From: Azospirillum sp. 412522
GTDB lineage: Bacteria > Pseudomonadota > Alphaproteobacteria > Azospirillales > Azospirillaceae
Direction: 5' to 3'
Length of the DNA: 64,000 nt
NCBI RefSeq assembly: GCF_019805165.1
Contig: NZ_RWIJ01000015.1
Coordinates: 71,435-135,434 of the forward strand
In this document: one piece after another, positions 16,688 to 25,016 of the stretch
Layout: each line of letters begins with the position of its first letter
Position numbering within the stretch: position 1 is the first letter of the stretch
Notes under the pieces: model-generated
Database searches by the model: none
Seen by the model: the letters and a program-made list of their open reading frames with translations, nothing else
Told to the model about the DNA's origin: nothing
Translations under genes and position numbers: made by a program

Positions 16688-17107
16688 TCAGCGGATGCGG
16701 TCGGCGAGCGCCGCCTTCACGGCGGCTGGCGCGTGCAGCGCGCCAAGCACGCTCAGCGTGGCGATGGTGGCGCGGGCAAGCTCGGGGGAGACGTCCTGGG
16801 CGATGGTGGCCAGCCCGAGGACGCGGATGTCCAGCATCCGTCCTTCGGCCTGCGCGGCCTCCAGGGCGGCGCGGCTGAAATGGCGGAGGCCGAGATCGAC
16901 GCTCTTCCGGGTCACGGTCTGGCGGACCACGTCGGCGTGCCGGTCGACCTGATTGCGGATGGCGGTGCGGATGAAGTCGGTGCGGTTCGAATAGAACCCC
17001 TCCTCGACCAGCAGGTCGATGTGGCCGAGATCGACGTAGCCGAGATTGATGGTGATCTTCTCGCTGTCCCCGGCCTTCGGCCGCAGGTCGCGCGCAGCGT
17101 CGCTCAT
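16688..17107 (-). CDS. Ribbon-helix-helix (CopG-type) transcriptional regulator
   Basis: A 139-residue DNA-binding protein. Residues about 17-60 (EKITINLGYVDLGHIDLLVEE, then SNRTDFIRTAIRNQVDRH) form the beta strand and two helices of a ribbon-helix-helix domain. The remainder is helical and of unknown role. ATG 17107 follows AGGA with nine-base spacing; that ribosome-binding site sits next to a nested palindrome, which suggests autoregulation. It is the first gene of a probable two-gene unit with the esterase, so its targets may include polyester or ester metabolism genes. Confidence 0.85.
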   Translation of the reverse strand: MSDAARDLRPKAGDSEKITINLGYVDLGHIDLLVEEGFYSNRTDFIRTAIRNQVDRHADVVRQTVTRKSVDLGLRHFSRAALEAAQAEGRMLDIRVLGLATIAQDVSPELARATIATLSVLGALHAPAAVKAALADRIR

Positions 17108-17111
17108 GACA

Positions 17112-17153
17112 TTCCATCCTATGACCATCCGTGTGGATGGTAAATGGATGGAA
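17112..17153. promoter_or_regulatory. Nested four-half-site operator upstream of the ribbon-helix-helix gene
   Basis: Two concentric inverted repeats share one centre (17132.5): outer TTCCATCC (17112-17119) with GGATGGAA (17146-17153), inner ACCATCC (17124-17130) with GGATGGT (17135-17141). The CCATCC/GGATGG half-sites are spaced 10-11 bp, one helical turn, which is ideal for cooperative binding of ribbon-helix-helix dimers. The array ends five bases upstream of ATG 17107 and overlaps its ribosome-binding site. Confidence 0.75.
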
Positions 17154-17216
17154 GGCGGTCTTCGTTCAAGAGGGGAACGGTTTTTTCGAAGGGCGCGGGG
17201 CGGCCGGAGGCGGGAC

Positions 17217-17245
17217 AAAAAAAGGGGGAGCGTTTCCGCTCCCCC
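17217..17245 (-). terminator. Intrinsic terminator of the BKACE operon
   Basis: Read on the minus strand, a perfect nine-bp stem (GGGGGAGCG/CGCTCCCCC, loop of four) is followed at once by seven U residues. It lies 24 bp after the stop of the binding-protein gene, the last gene of the operon that starts at 21319. Confidence 0.9.
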
Positions 17246-17268
17246 CGTCCATGCCATTTCACTTCACG

Positions 17269-18477
17269 TCATTTCACCAGCGGGCAGCCGCTGGCCTTCG
17301 GGTCGATGTAGGCCTGCGTGCCGGGGATCTTCTTGAGGATCTTGAAGTAGTCCCAGGCGTGCTTGGATTCGGCCGGCGTCTTCACCTGCGCCAGATACAT
17401 GTCGTCGAAGACGCGGCCGTTGGCGGCGATCGTCGCCTCCTTCATCATCATGTCGGTGACGGGGGTCGCGCGCATCCTGGCGGCTACCTTGTCGGACTCG
17501 TCGGTGCCGGCCTCCTGCACCGCCTTCAGGTAATGGCGGACCGCCGAATAGACGCCGGCCTGGTTCATCGACGGCTTGCGGCCGGTCCGTTCCTCGAACT
17601 TCTTCGACCATGTGCGGGTCTCGTCGTTCATGTCCCAGTAGAAGGAGTTCGCCAGCATCAGGCCCTGCGCGGTCTCCAGCCCGAGCGCGTGGATGTCGTT
17701 GACGTTCAGCAGCAGCCCGGCCAGCGTCTGGCCCCCCTGGGGAATGCCGAACTCGGCCGCCTGCTTGACGCCGTTGATGGTGTCGCCGCCGGCATTGGCG
17801 AAGGCCACCACATCCGCCCCCGACGCCTGCGCCTGCAGCAGGTAGGAGGAGAAGTCGGACGCGCCCAGCGGATGGCGGACGCTGCCCTTGACGGTCCCGC
17901 CGAGCTGCTTGACCGTGTCGGCCGCCTCGGCTTCGAGCGAATGGCCGAAGGCGTAATCGGCGGTGATGAAGAACCAGCTCTTGCGGCCCTGCTCGACCAG
18001 CGCGCGGGCGGTGGCGGAGGCGACGGCGTGGTTGTCCCAGGTCCATTGGAAGCCGTAGGGGCTGCATTCCTTGCCGGTCAGGTCGGTGGAGCCGGGGCCG
18101 GACATCAGGAAGAGGCGCTTCTTCTCCCGCGTGATCGCCTGGACGGCCAGCGCGGCGGCCGAGTTCGGCACGTCGGCCACCACATCGACTTTTTCGGTGT
18201 CGATCCACTGGCGCGCCAGATTGGCGGCGATGTCCGCCTTGTTCTGGTGGTCGCCGACGATGATCTCGATCTTCGTGCCGTTGATGGCGTTGCCGAACTC
18301 CTCGGCGGCCATCCTGGCGGCGATGGCCGAGCCTTCACCGTTGATGTCGGCGTAGATGCCGGAACGGTCGGAGAGCATGCCGATCTTGATGACGCCGTCG
18401 GACATCTGGGCTTCGGCGTGGGTGGCGGTTGCGGCCAGCGTGGCGAGGGCGGCGCCGGCGAGCAGGAACTTGCGCAT
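17269..18477 (-). CDS. Branched-chain amino acid-type periplasmic binding protein (LivK/UrtA class)
   Basis: A 402-residue ABC substrate-binding protein with a clear Sec signal peptide (KFLLAGAALATLAATATHAEA, cleavage near 23). The mature fold begins with VIKIGMLSDRSGIYADING, typical of type I periplasmic-binding folds. No permease or ATPase gene is adjacent, so it must share an importer, perhaps the LivHMGF set at 31663-35090. It is the last gene of the operon HADH-BKACE-BdhA-SBP, 83 bp after bdhA, and ahead of a strong terminator. The ligand is probably the substrate that the operon degrades (inference). Confidence 0.88.
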   Translation of the reverse strand: MRKFLLAGAALATLAATATHAEAQMSDGVIKIGMLSDRSGIYADINGEGSAIAARMAAEEFGNAINGTKIEIIVGDHQNKADIAANLARQWIDTEKVDVVADVPNSAAALAVQAITREKKRLFLMSGPGSTDLTGKECSPYGFQWTWDNHAVASATARALVEQGRKSWFFITADYAFGHSLEAEAADTVKQLGGTVKGSVRHPLGASDFSSYLLQAQASGADVVAFANAGGDTINGVKQAAEFGIPQGGQTLAGLLLNVNDIHALGLETAQGLMLANSFYWDMNDETRTWSKKFEERTGRKPSMNQAGVYSAVRHYLKAVQEAGTDESDKVAARMRATPVTDMMMKEATIAANGRVFDDMYLAQVKTPAESKHAWDYFKILKKIPGTQAYIDPKASGCPLVK

Positions 18478-18560
18478 GTTTCACTCCCAATTCTGACAGT
18501 TCTTGGTGCTTGGGGCGGCCGTTCGTGACGGTGCCGCCCGATGGAGGACGGGATGGACGC

Positions 18561-19340
18561 TCAATGGGTGGTATAGCCGCCATCGACGGGAAGGACCGCC
18601 CCGGTGATGGACCCCGCGGCGTCGGAGCAGAGGAAGGCGATGGCGGCGGCGACCTCCTCCGGGCCGATCAGGCGGCCGGTCGGCATCCTTTCCAGGAACA
18701 CCGTCTTCAGGACCTGATCCTCCGGCAGGCCGGTGACCTGCGCCTGCTGGGCGATCTGCTTTTCGATGATCGGGGTCAGCACCGTGCCCGGACACACCGC
18801 GTTGCAGGTGATGCCGTGGGGGGCGAGTTCGATCGACGCCGACTTGGTCAGCCCGATGATGCCGTGCTTGGCGGCGACATAGGCCGGCTTGTGCGGGGCG
18901 CCGACCATGCCCAGCACCGACGCGGTGTTGACGATGCGGCCCCAGCGCCGCTCCCGCATCGACGGCACCGCCGCCTTGATGGTGTGGAACGCGGCGCTGA
19001 GATTGACCGCCAGCAGCAGGTCCCATTTGTCGTCGGGGAACTCGTGCAGGGCGGCGACATGCTGGATGCCGGCGTTGTTCACCAGGATATCGACCGGCCC
19101 CAGCAGCTCCGCCGCCTCAGCCATCATGGCGCGGGCCTCCTCCGGCCGGCTGAGGTCGGCGGCCGAATAGACGATGCGGGTGCCGCTCTGCTCGGCGATC
19201 CCGGCGCAGGTGCGGTCGATCTCCGCGCGGTCGCCGAAGCCGTTGACCATCACATGGCAGCCGCGGCCGGCCAGTTCCCGCACGGTCGCCAGCCCGATGC
19301 CGCTGGTGGAGCCGGTGACGACGGCGTTCCTGTTCTGCAT
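18561..19340 (-). CDS. bdhA: 3-hydroxybutyrate dehydrogenase (short-chain dehydrogenase)
   Basis: A 259-residue SDR enzyme. TGSTSGIG (residues 9-16) binds NAD, NNAG lies in strand 4, and the catalytic set includes the serine of NTASVLGMVG and YVAAK. The C-terminal half (CPGTVLTPIIEKQI) resembles D-3-hydroxybutyrate dehydrogenase, which interconverts acetoacetate and 3-hydroxybutyrate. The neighbour supports this: the BKACE upstream releases acetoacetate from a beta-keto acid and acetyl-CoA, and this enzyme would reduce it. Spacing to BKACE is 44 bp. Assignment at the substrate level is likely but not proven. Confidence 0.85.
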   Translation of the reverse strand: MQNRNAVVTGSTSGIGLATVRELAGRGCHVMVNGFGDRAEIDRTCAGIAEQSGTRIVYSAADLSRPEEARAMMAEAAELLGPVDILVNNAGIQHVAALHEFPDDKWDLLLAVNLSAAFHTIKAAVPSMRERRWGRIVNTASVLGMVGAPHKPAYVAAKHGIIGLTKSASIELAPHGITCNAVCPGTVLTPIIEKQIAQQAQVTGLPEDQVLKTVFLERMPTGRLIGPEEVAAAIAFLCSDAAGSITGAVLPVDGGYTTH

Positions 19341-19384
19341 TTCCAGATCCTTGCTCGGAAGAATGGCGATCAAAAGGGGAAGGC

Positions 19385-20323
19385 TCAGAACGCCACCTGG
19401 TCGGCCCCCTTGAGGGCGAGCATGGCGCGCGCCTCGGCGGGGGTGGCGACCTCCAGCGACAGCTCCTCCAGGATGCGGCGGATCTTCGCCACCTGCTCGG
19501 CGCTGTTCCTTGCCAGCCGGCCCTTGGCGAGATAGAGGCTGTCCTCCAGCCCGACGCGGACGTTGCCGCCCATCACCGCGGCCATGGTGGTGAAGGGGAT
19601 CTGGTGGCGGCCGGCGGCCAGCACCGACCATTCGTAGTCCTTGCCGAACAGGCGGTCGGCGGTCTCGCGCATGAAGACGAGGTTGCGCTCCTCCGCCCCG
19701 ATGCCGCCGAGGATGCCGAAGATCGTCTGGATGAACAGCGGCGTCTTCACCAGCCCGCGGTCGAGGAAATGGGCGAGGTTGTAGAGATGGCCGACGTCGT
19801 AGCACTCGAACTCGAAGCGGGTGCCGCAGCCCTCGCCGAGATGTTCGAGGATGTAGGCGATGTCGCGGAAGGTGTTGCGGAAGATGAAGTCGTCGGTGCC
19901 GCGCAGATAGGGTTCCTCCCAGTCGTGCTTCCAGTCCTTGTAGCGGTCGGCCAGCGGGAAGATGCCGAAGTTCATCGACCCCATGTTGAGCGAGCACATC
20001 TCCGGCTTGGCCTGGAGCGGGGCGGCCAGCCGTTCCTGCACGGTCATGTTCAGCGAGCCGCCGGTGGTGATGTTCAGCACCGCGTCGGTGGACTGCTTCA
20101 GCCGCGGCAGGAACTCCATGAACACCGCCGGGTCCGGCGTCGGCTGCCCGGTGCGGGGATCGCGGGCGTGCAGATGCAGGATCGCCGCCCCGGCCTCGGC
20201 CGCGCCGACGCCCTGCTCGACGATCTCGTCGGGCGTGACCGGCAGGGCATCCGACATGGTGGGCGTGTGGATCGATCCGGTCAGCGCGCAGCTGATGATG
20301 ACTTTCTTGCCTGGTGCGGCCAT
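19385..20323 (-). CDS. Beta-keto acid cleavage enzyme (BKACE, DUF849 family)
   Basis: A 312-residue TIM-barrel enzyme of the BKACE family. Members condense a beta-keto acid with acetyl-CoA and split it into acetoacetate and a new acyl-CoA; known substrates include 3-keto-5-aminohexanoate and dehydrocarnitine. The zinc-binding pair is HLHARD (residues about 50-55), the N-terminal strand is KVIISCALTGSIHTP, and the conserved C-terminal NVRVGLEDSLY is present. It sits between a 3-hydroxyacid-type dehydrogenase, which would make the keto acid, and bdhA, which would use the acetoacetate. The actual acid is unknown; carnitine-like compounds are a good guess. Confidence 0.9.
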   Translation of the reverse strand: MAAPGKKVIISCALTGSIHTPTMSDALPVTPDEIVEQGVGAAEAGAAILHLHARDPRTGQPTPDPAVFMEFLPRLKQSTDAVLNITTGGSLNMTVQERLAAPLQAKPEMCSLNMGSMNFGIFPLADRYKDWKHDWEEPYLRGTDDFIFRNTFRDIAYILEHLGEGCGTRFEFECYDVGHLYNLAHFLDRGLVKTPLFIQTIFGILGGIGAEERNLVFMRETADRLFGKDYEWSVLAAGRHQIPFTTMAAVMGGNVRVGLEDSLYLAKGRLARNSAEQVAKIRRILEELSLEVATPAEARAMLALKGADQVAF

Positions 20324-20365
20324 GCGAGGCCCTCCTGTGTGAGGCCGGCCGGGGGAGGCCCGGAC

Positions 20366-20388
20366 GGTTCTGGTTCTGGTTCTGGTTC
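20366..20388. repeat. GGTTCT hexanucleotide repeat
   Basis: 3.8 copies of GGTTCT lie in the 84-bp space between the BKACE and dehydrogenase genes. It is noncoding in both directions; copy number could vary by slippage. Confidence 0.85.
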
Positions 20389-20407
20389 GGAGTCCGTGAC
20401 GCGGCGG

Positions 20408-21319
20408 CTATCCGCGTTCGAGGTCGTCGAGGCGTCGGAGATGGGCGGCGAGGGCGGCGGAGATCTCCTCCCGCTCCCCCTCGGCCCAGTTCCGGAATCC
20501 GGCGCCGGCCTTCATGCCCAACCGCCCGGAAGCGACGAGATCGCGCAGCAGGGGCAGCGGAGCCGGGCTGCGGTCGAGGTCGGGCAGGACATGCTCATGG
20601 ACCGCGAGGGTCAGGTCGGTGCCGACGAGGTCGGCATTCTCCAGCGGTCCCAGGACGGCGAGCCGCCGGCCGAAGCTGGCCTTGACCACGGCGTCGACCG
20701 TCTCGGCATCGCACACGCCGTTCTGGACCAGGGCGATCGCCTCGCGCCACATCGCGTGCTGCAGGCGGTTGCCGATGAAGCCGGGGACGTCCTTGCGGAC
20801 ATGCACCGGGGTCTTGCCGATGGCGGTCAGCAGGCCGATCATCGCGGCGACGGCCGCGTCGGCGGTGTCGGCGGTCTGGACCACCTCGACCAGCGGGATC
20901 AGGTAGGGCGGGTTCCACCAATGGGTGCCCATGGCGCGGGTCTTGTCGGCGAGCGGCTCCATGATCCGGGTGATCGGGATGACCGACGTGTTGCTGGCAA
21001 GCAGCGCGTGCGGGGGGGCCGCCGCCTCGACGGCGGCGAGGATGCGCTGCTTGAGCGCCAGATCCTCCGGCACCGCCTCGATCACGATGTCGGCGTCGGC
21101 GACGGCGTCGGCCAGACTCTCCTGCGGATGGATGAGGTCGGCGGCCGCGAGGTCCTCGCCGAGGGCTTGCAGGTTGCGCCGGACATGGCCGGGGATCGTG
21201 GCCCGGCGGCCGGCGTCGGGTTCCTGGATGGCGACGCGATGACCGGCGACGGCGAAGGCCTGTGCGATTCCGTGCCCCATCAGTCCGCCGCCGATGATCG
21301 CGATGCGCTGGTTTGTCAT
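20408..21319 (-). CDS. 3-hydroxyacyl-CoA / L-carnitine dehydrogenase family protein
   Basis: A 303-residue NAD-dependent dehydrogenase. The Rossmann fold starts at IAIIGGGLMGHGIAQAFAVAGH, the NAD-side segment is VIEAVPEDLALKQ, and the catalytic histidine is in GTHWWNPPYLIPLVEVV, where the usual FF of HFFNP is WW. The C-terminal dimer domain begins near VPGFIGNRLQ. It is the first gene of the operon and reads from the sigma-54 promoter at 21440-21456. With BKACE downstream the expected reaction is oxidation of a 3-hydroxy acid to the 3-keto acid. It lacks the fused thioesterase that many carnitine dehydrogenases carry. Confidence 0.85.
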   Translation of the reverse strand: MTNQRIAIIGGGLMGHGIAQAFAVAGHRVAIQEPDAGRRATIPGHVRRNLQALGEDLAAADLIHPQESLADAVADADIVIEAVPEDLALKQRILAAVEAAAPPHALLASNTSVIPITRIMEPLADKTRAMGTHWWNPPYLIPLVEVVQTADTADAAVAAMIGLLTAIGKTPVHVRKDVPGFIGNRLQHAMWREAIALVQNGVCDAETVDAVVKASFGRRLAVLGPLENADLVGTDLTLAVHEHVLPDLDRSPAPLPLLRDLVASGRLGMKAGAGFRNWAEGEREEISAALAAHLRRLDDLERG

Positions 21320-21439
21320 GGCGCGTGCATACCCTTCCTTGCCCGACCGGATGCCCTGGCCCCGCTACCCGTTTCGTTTCGCTTCCAGTAAGATCGGGAG
21401 GCGGATTGTTCGGATGGGGCGCAGTCTGGAAGGCTGGAC

Positions 21440-21456
21440 AGCAACGCGCGTGCCAG
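21440..21456 (-). promoter_or_regulatory. Sigma-54 promoter of the HADH-BKACE-bdhA-SBP operon
   Basis: On the minus strand the sequence is CTGGCACGCGCGTTGCT, a full match to the RpoN consensus TGGCAC-N5-TTGC. Transcription should start near 21429, about 110 bases before the ATG at 21319. The divergent gene encodes a sigma-54 activator. Confidence 0.88.
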
Positions 21457-21598
21457 ACTTCTAACTTGTTGATAGGTAACGAATTTGATTCGACTGTTGT
21501 TCAATGCGGGAGCGGATGGGGTGGCGATTGCGGACAGTCGCCCAGTCGGCAGGACGGCACAGCGTTGCAAATCGGCGGTTTCGCCCTGTTCAGTTTTC

Positions 21599-21625
21599 TG
21601 ACAGATGATGTCAAGAATATTGACA
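21599..21625. promoter_or_regulatory. Candidate enhancer (upstream activating) sites
   Basis: Overlapping inverted repeats TGACA-GATGA-TGTCA (21599-21613) and TGTCAA-GAATA-TTGACA (21609-21625) lie about 170-195 bp from the predicted start site of the sigma-54 promoter and just ahead of the activator gene. Their position suits binding of the activator's Fis-type domain and autoregulation. Confidence 0.6.
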
Positions 21626-21649
21626 TTCGGCGGTACGGAGGACTTTGCA

Positions 21650-23077
<1,428 letters not shown>

Positions 23078-23104
23078 GGCCGCCCGCCTGCTCCGATCCC
23101 GCGA

Positions 23105-24790
23105 TCAGGCGGCGCGGACGGTGCCGAGGAAGTTGGACACTTCCCGATTGAGCCGCTTGCTCCCCTCGGACAGGGCGCCCGCCGCATCGAGCACGGTCCG
23201 GGCGACGCCGGTCGTGCTGTCGACCGCCTGACGCGCCACGTCGACGTTGCCCGACACCCGGCGGGTGCTTTCCGCGGCGTTGGCGATGTTGTCGGCGATC
23301 TCGCGCGTCGCCGCGCCCTGCTCCTCGATGGCGGCGGCGATCGCCGCGGTGATCTCGTTCATCCGGGTGACCGTCACGCCGACCTCCTGGATGCGCGAGA
23401 CGGCCGTCCCGGAGATCGATTCGATGCCCGAGACGGTCGCCTGGATCTCGTCGGTCGCCCTGGCGGTCTGCGCGGCCAGCGCCTTGACCTCGCCGGCGAC
23501 GACGGCGAAGCCCTTGCCGGCCTCCCCCGCCCGCGCCGCCTCGATGGTGGCGTTCAAGGCCAGCAGGTTGGTCTGGCTGGCGATATCCTGGATCAGGTCG
23601 ACGATGGCGCCGACCCGCTTGGCGGCTTCGGCAAGCTGGGTCATGGCGACCCGCGCCTCGCCCGCCTCGTCCATCGCCCCCGACGCGATCCGGGAGGAGT
23701 GCGCGATCTGCCGGGAGATCTCCTGGATCGACGCGGAGAGCTCCTCGGTGGCGGACGCGACGGTCCCGACATTCCCGCTGGTCTGTTCCGCGGCGTCGGC
23801 GGCCGAGGTGGTTTCGCGTTCAGCAAGCTGCGACGAGGCCGACAGGGCGTTGGCGGCGTTCTCGATGGTGCCCGCCGACGACGCGATGGACCCGACCACG
23901 GCCATCACCGAGGCTTCGAACGCATTGGCGAGCCGGTCCATCTCGTGCCGGTGCTCGCGGGCCGCCTCCGCCTTCATCTGGTCCTGTTCGGCGGACAGGC
24001 GCGAGGCCTCCTCCGAGCGGCGCTTCAGCACGCCGATGGAATGGGCGAGCGAGCCGATCTCGTCCCGCCGCCCCTGGCCGGGAACCGCGACCGCCAGGTC
24101 GCCGTCGGCGATGCGGTTGGTTACGGCGGTGAGGCGCAGGATGGGAAGGGTGATCCTGCGGGCCAGCCAGAAGGCGGCGCCGAAGATCAGCACGGCCAGG
24201 GACCCGCCGACCCCGGCGATGGTCGCGGCGTTCCGCCAGACCGCCGCCTCGACGTCGTCGAGATAGACGCCCGAGCAGACGACCCATTTCCAGGCGCCCG
24301 ATTGCAGGGCGTAGGCCACCTTGCGCTGGGGAGGCGTGTTCGGCGCCTTCGGCCAGGAATATTCGGTGAAGCCGCCGCCGGCCTGGGCGGCCTTGATCAT
24401 CTCCCGGCTGAAATAGACGCCGTTGGCATCCTTGTTGTCGAGCGCGGAGCGTCCGTCCCGGTCCTTGAACATGCCGCTCATGGCGACGGTCCCGTCCTGC
24501 TCGAGGATGAGGATGTATTCGTTGCCGTCGAAGCGGACAGCGCGCAGCGCCTCTTTCGCGGCGTCCTTCGCGGCGGCTTCCGGGAGGTCGCCCCTGGCGA
24601 CCTTCGCTTCATAGAACTGGACGATCTTCGACGCCGCCTCGACGACGACGCGGGCGCGCGCCTGGCGTTCATCCCCGGTCACCGTTCCGATCGTGCGGAT
24701 CGAGAGAGCGCCGACAATCGCGAATCCCACCAGCGCGATGCCGGTGATGAGATTGATGCGACTGTTGAGGCCGAAAATGACGGATCGCAT
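23105..24790 (-). CDS. Methyl-accepting chemotaxis protein with single Cache sensor
   Basis: A 561-residue chemoreceptor. Transmembrane helix 1 (INLITGIALVGFAIVGALSI) is followed by a periplasmic sCache_2 domain (about 40-185) with the family hallmarks GNEYILILEQDGTVAMSG and GWPKAPN-like loop EYSWPKAPNTPPQRKVAY; such domains often bind small carboxylates. Transmembrane helix 2 (IAGVGGSLAVLIFGAAFWLA), HAMP (RRITLPILRLTAVTNRIADG) and the signalling hairpin with IQDIASQTNLLALNATIEAA complete it. It is convergent with the sigma-54 activator. It may direct movement toward the substrate of a nearby catabolic operon (inference). Confidence 0.93.
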   Translation of the reverse strand: MRSVIFGLNSRINLITGIALVGFAIVGALSIRTIGTVTGDERQARARVVVEAASKIVQFYEAKVARGDLPEAAAKDAAKEALRAVRFDGNEYILILEQDGTVAMSGMFKDRDGRSALDNKDANGVYFSREMIKAAQAGGGFTEYSWPKAPNTPPQRKVAYALQSGAWKWVVCSGVYLDDVEAAVWRNAATIAGVGGSLAVLIFGAAFWLARRITLPILRLTAVTNRIADGDLAVAVPGQGRRDEIGSLAHSIGVLKRRSEEASRLSAEQDQMKAEAAREHRHEMDRLANAFEASVMAVVGSIASSAGTIENAANALSASSQLAERETTSAADAAEQTSGNVGTVASATEELSASIQEISRQIAHSSRIASGAMDEAGEARVAMTQLAEAAKRVGAIVDLIQDIASQTNLLALNATIEAARAGEAGKGFAVVAGEVKALAAQTARATDEIQATVSGIESISGTAVSRIQEVGVTVTRMNEITAAIAAAIEEQGAATREIADNIANAAESTRRVSGNVDVARQAVDSTTGVARTVLDAAGALSEGSKRLNREVSNFLGTVRAA

Positions 24791-24963
24791 GGCGGCGTCC
24801 TCTCTGTCCGGGGTTGGCTGGCGTCCTGATGGAAAGTTATGAAGTAACCAGGAAAAATGAATCCTCGTTTAATGATATCGGGAAATTTTCAGTATTGGCG
24901 CGGATCATTATCATGCACTGCAATATTATAGGGTCTTTTGCAGCCGTTACTGGCGTGGCTGGT

Positions 24964-25005
24964 CTTGAGGGCGCGGGTGCCTGTGCGGAACGCCGCGCCC
25001 TCAAG
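24964..25005 (-). terminator. Hairpin after the porin gene
   Basis: A perfect 13-bp stem (CTTGAGGGCGCGG/CCGCGCCCTCAAG, 16-base loop) starts 11 bases after the porin stop. There is no U run, so it is a candidate Rho-assisted terminator or mRNA stabiliser. Confidence 0.5.
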
Positions 25006-25016
25006 GCACGCTCTTG

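Larger units (their letters stand above)
21320..21649. other. 330-bp divergent control region
   Basis: The gap between the dehydrogenase and the sigma-54 activator gene holds no gene. It contains a consensus -24/-12 promoter reading toward the dehydrogenase and, about 145-185 bp upstream of it, a cluster of TGACA/TGTCA repeats (see separate entries). The activator gene has GGAGG at 21637-21641 before its ATG. Confidence 0.8.

Noticed and set aside
17124..17153. CRISPR-like spaced CCATCC repeats
   Set aside because: Only four short half-sites in palindromic arrangement; this is an operator, not a CRISPR array.
24791..24960. Flagellar sigma (FliA) promoter before the Cache chemoreceptor
   Set aside because: A CCGATAT-like -10 is present on the minus strand but the -35 element at the right spacing does not match.
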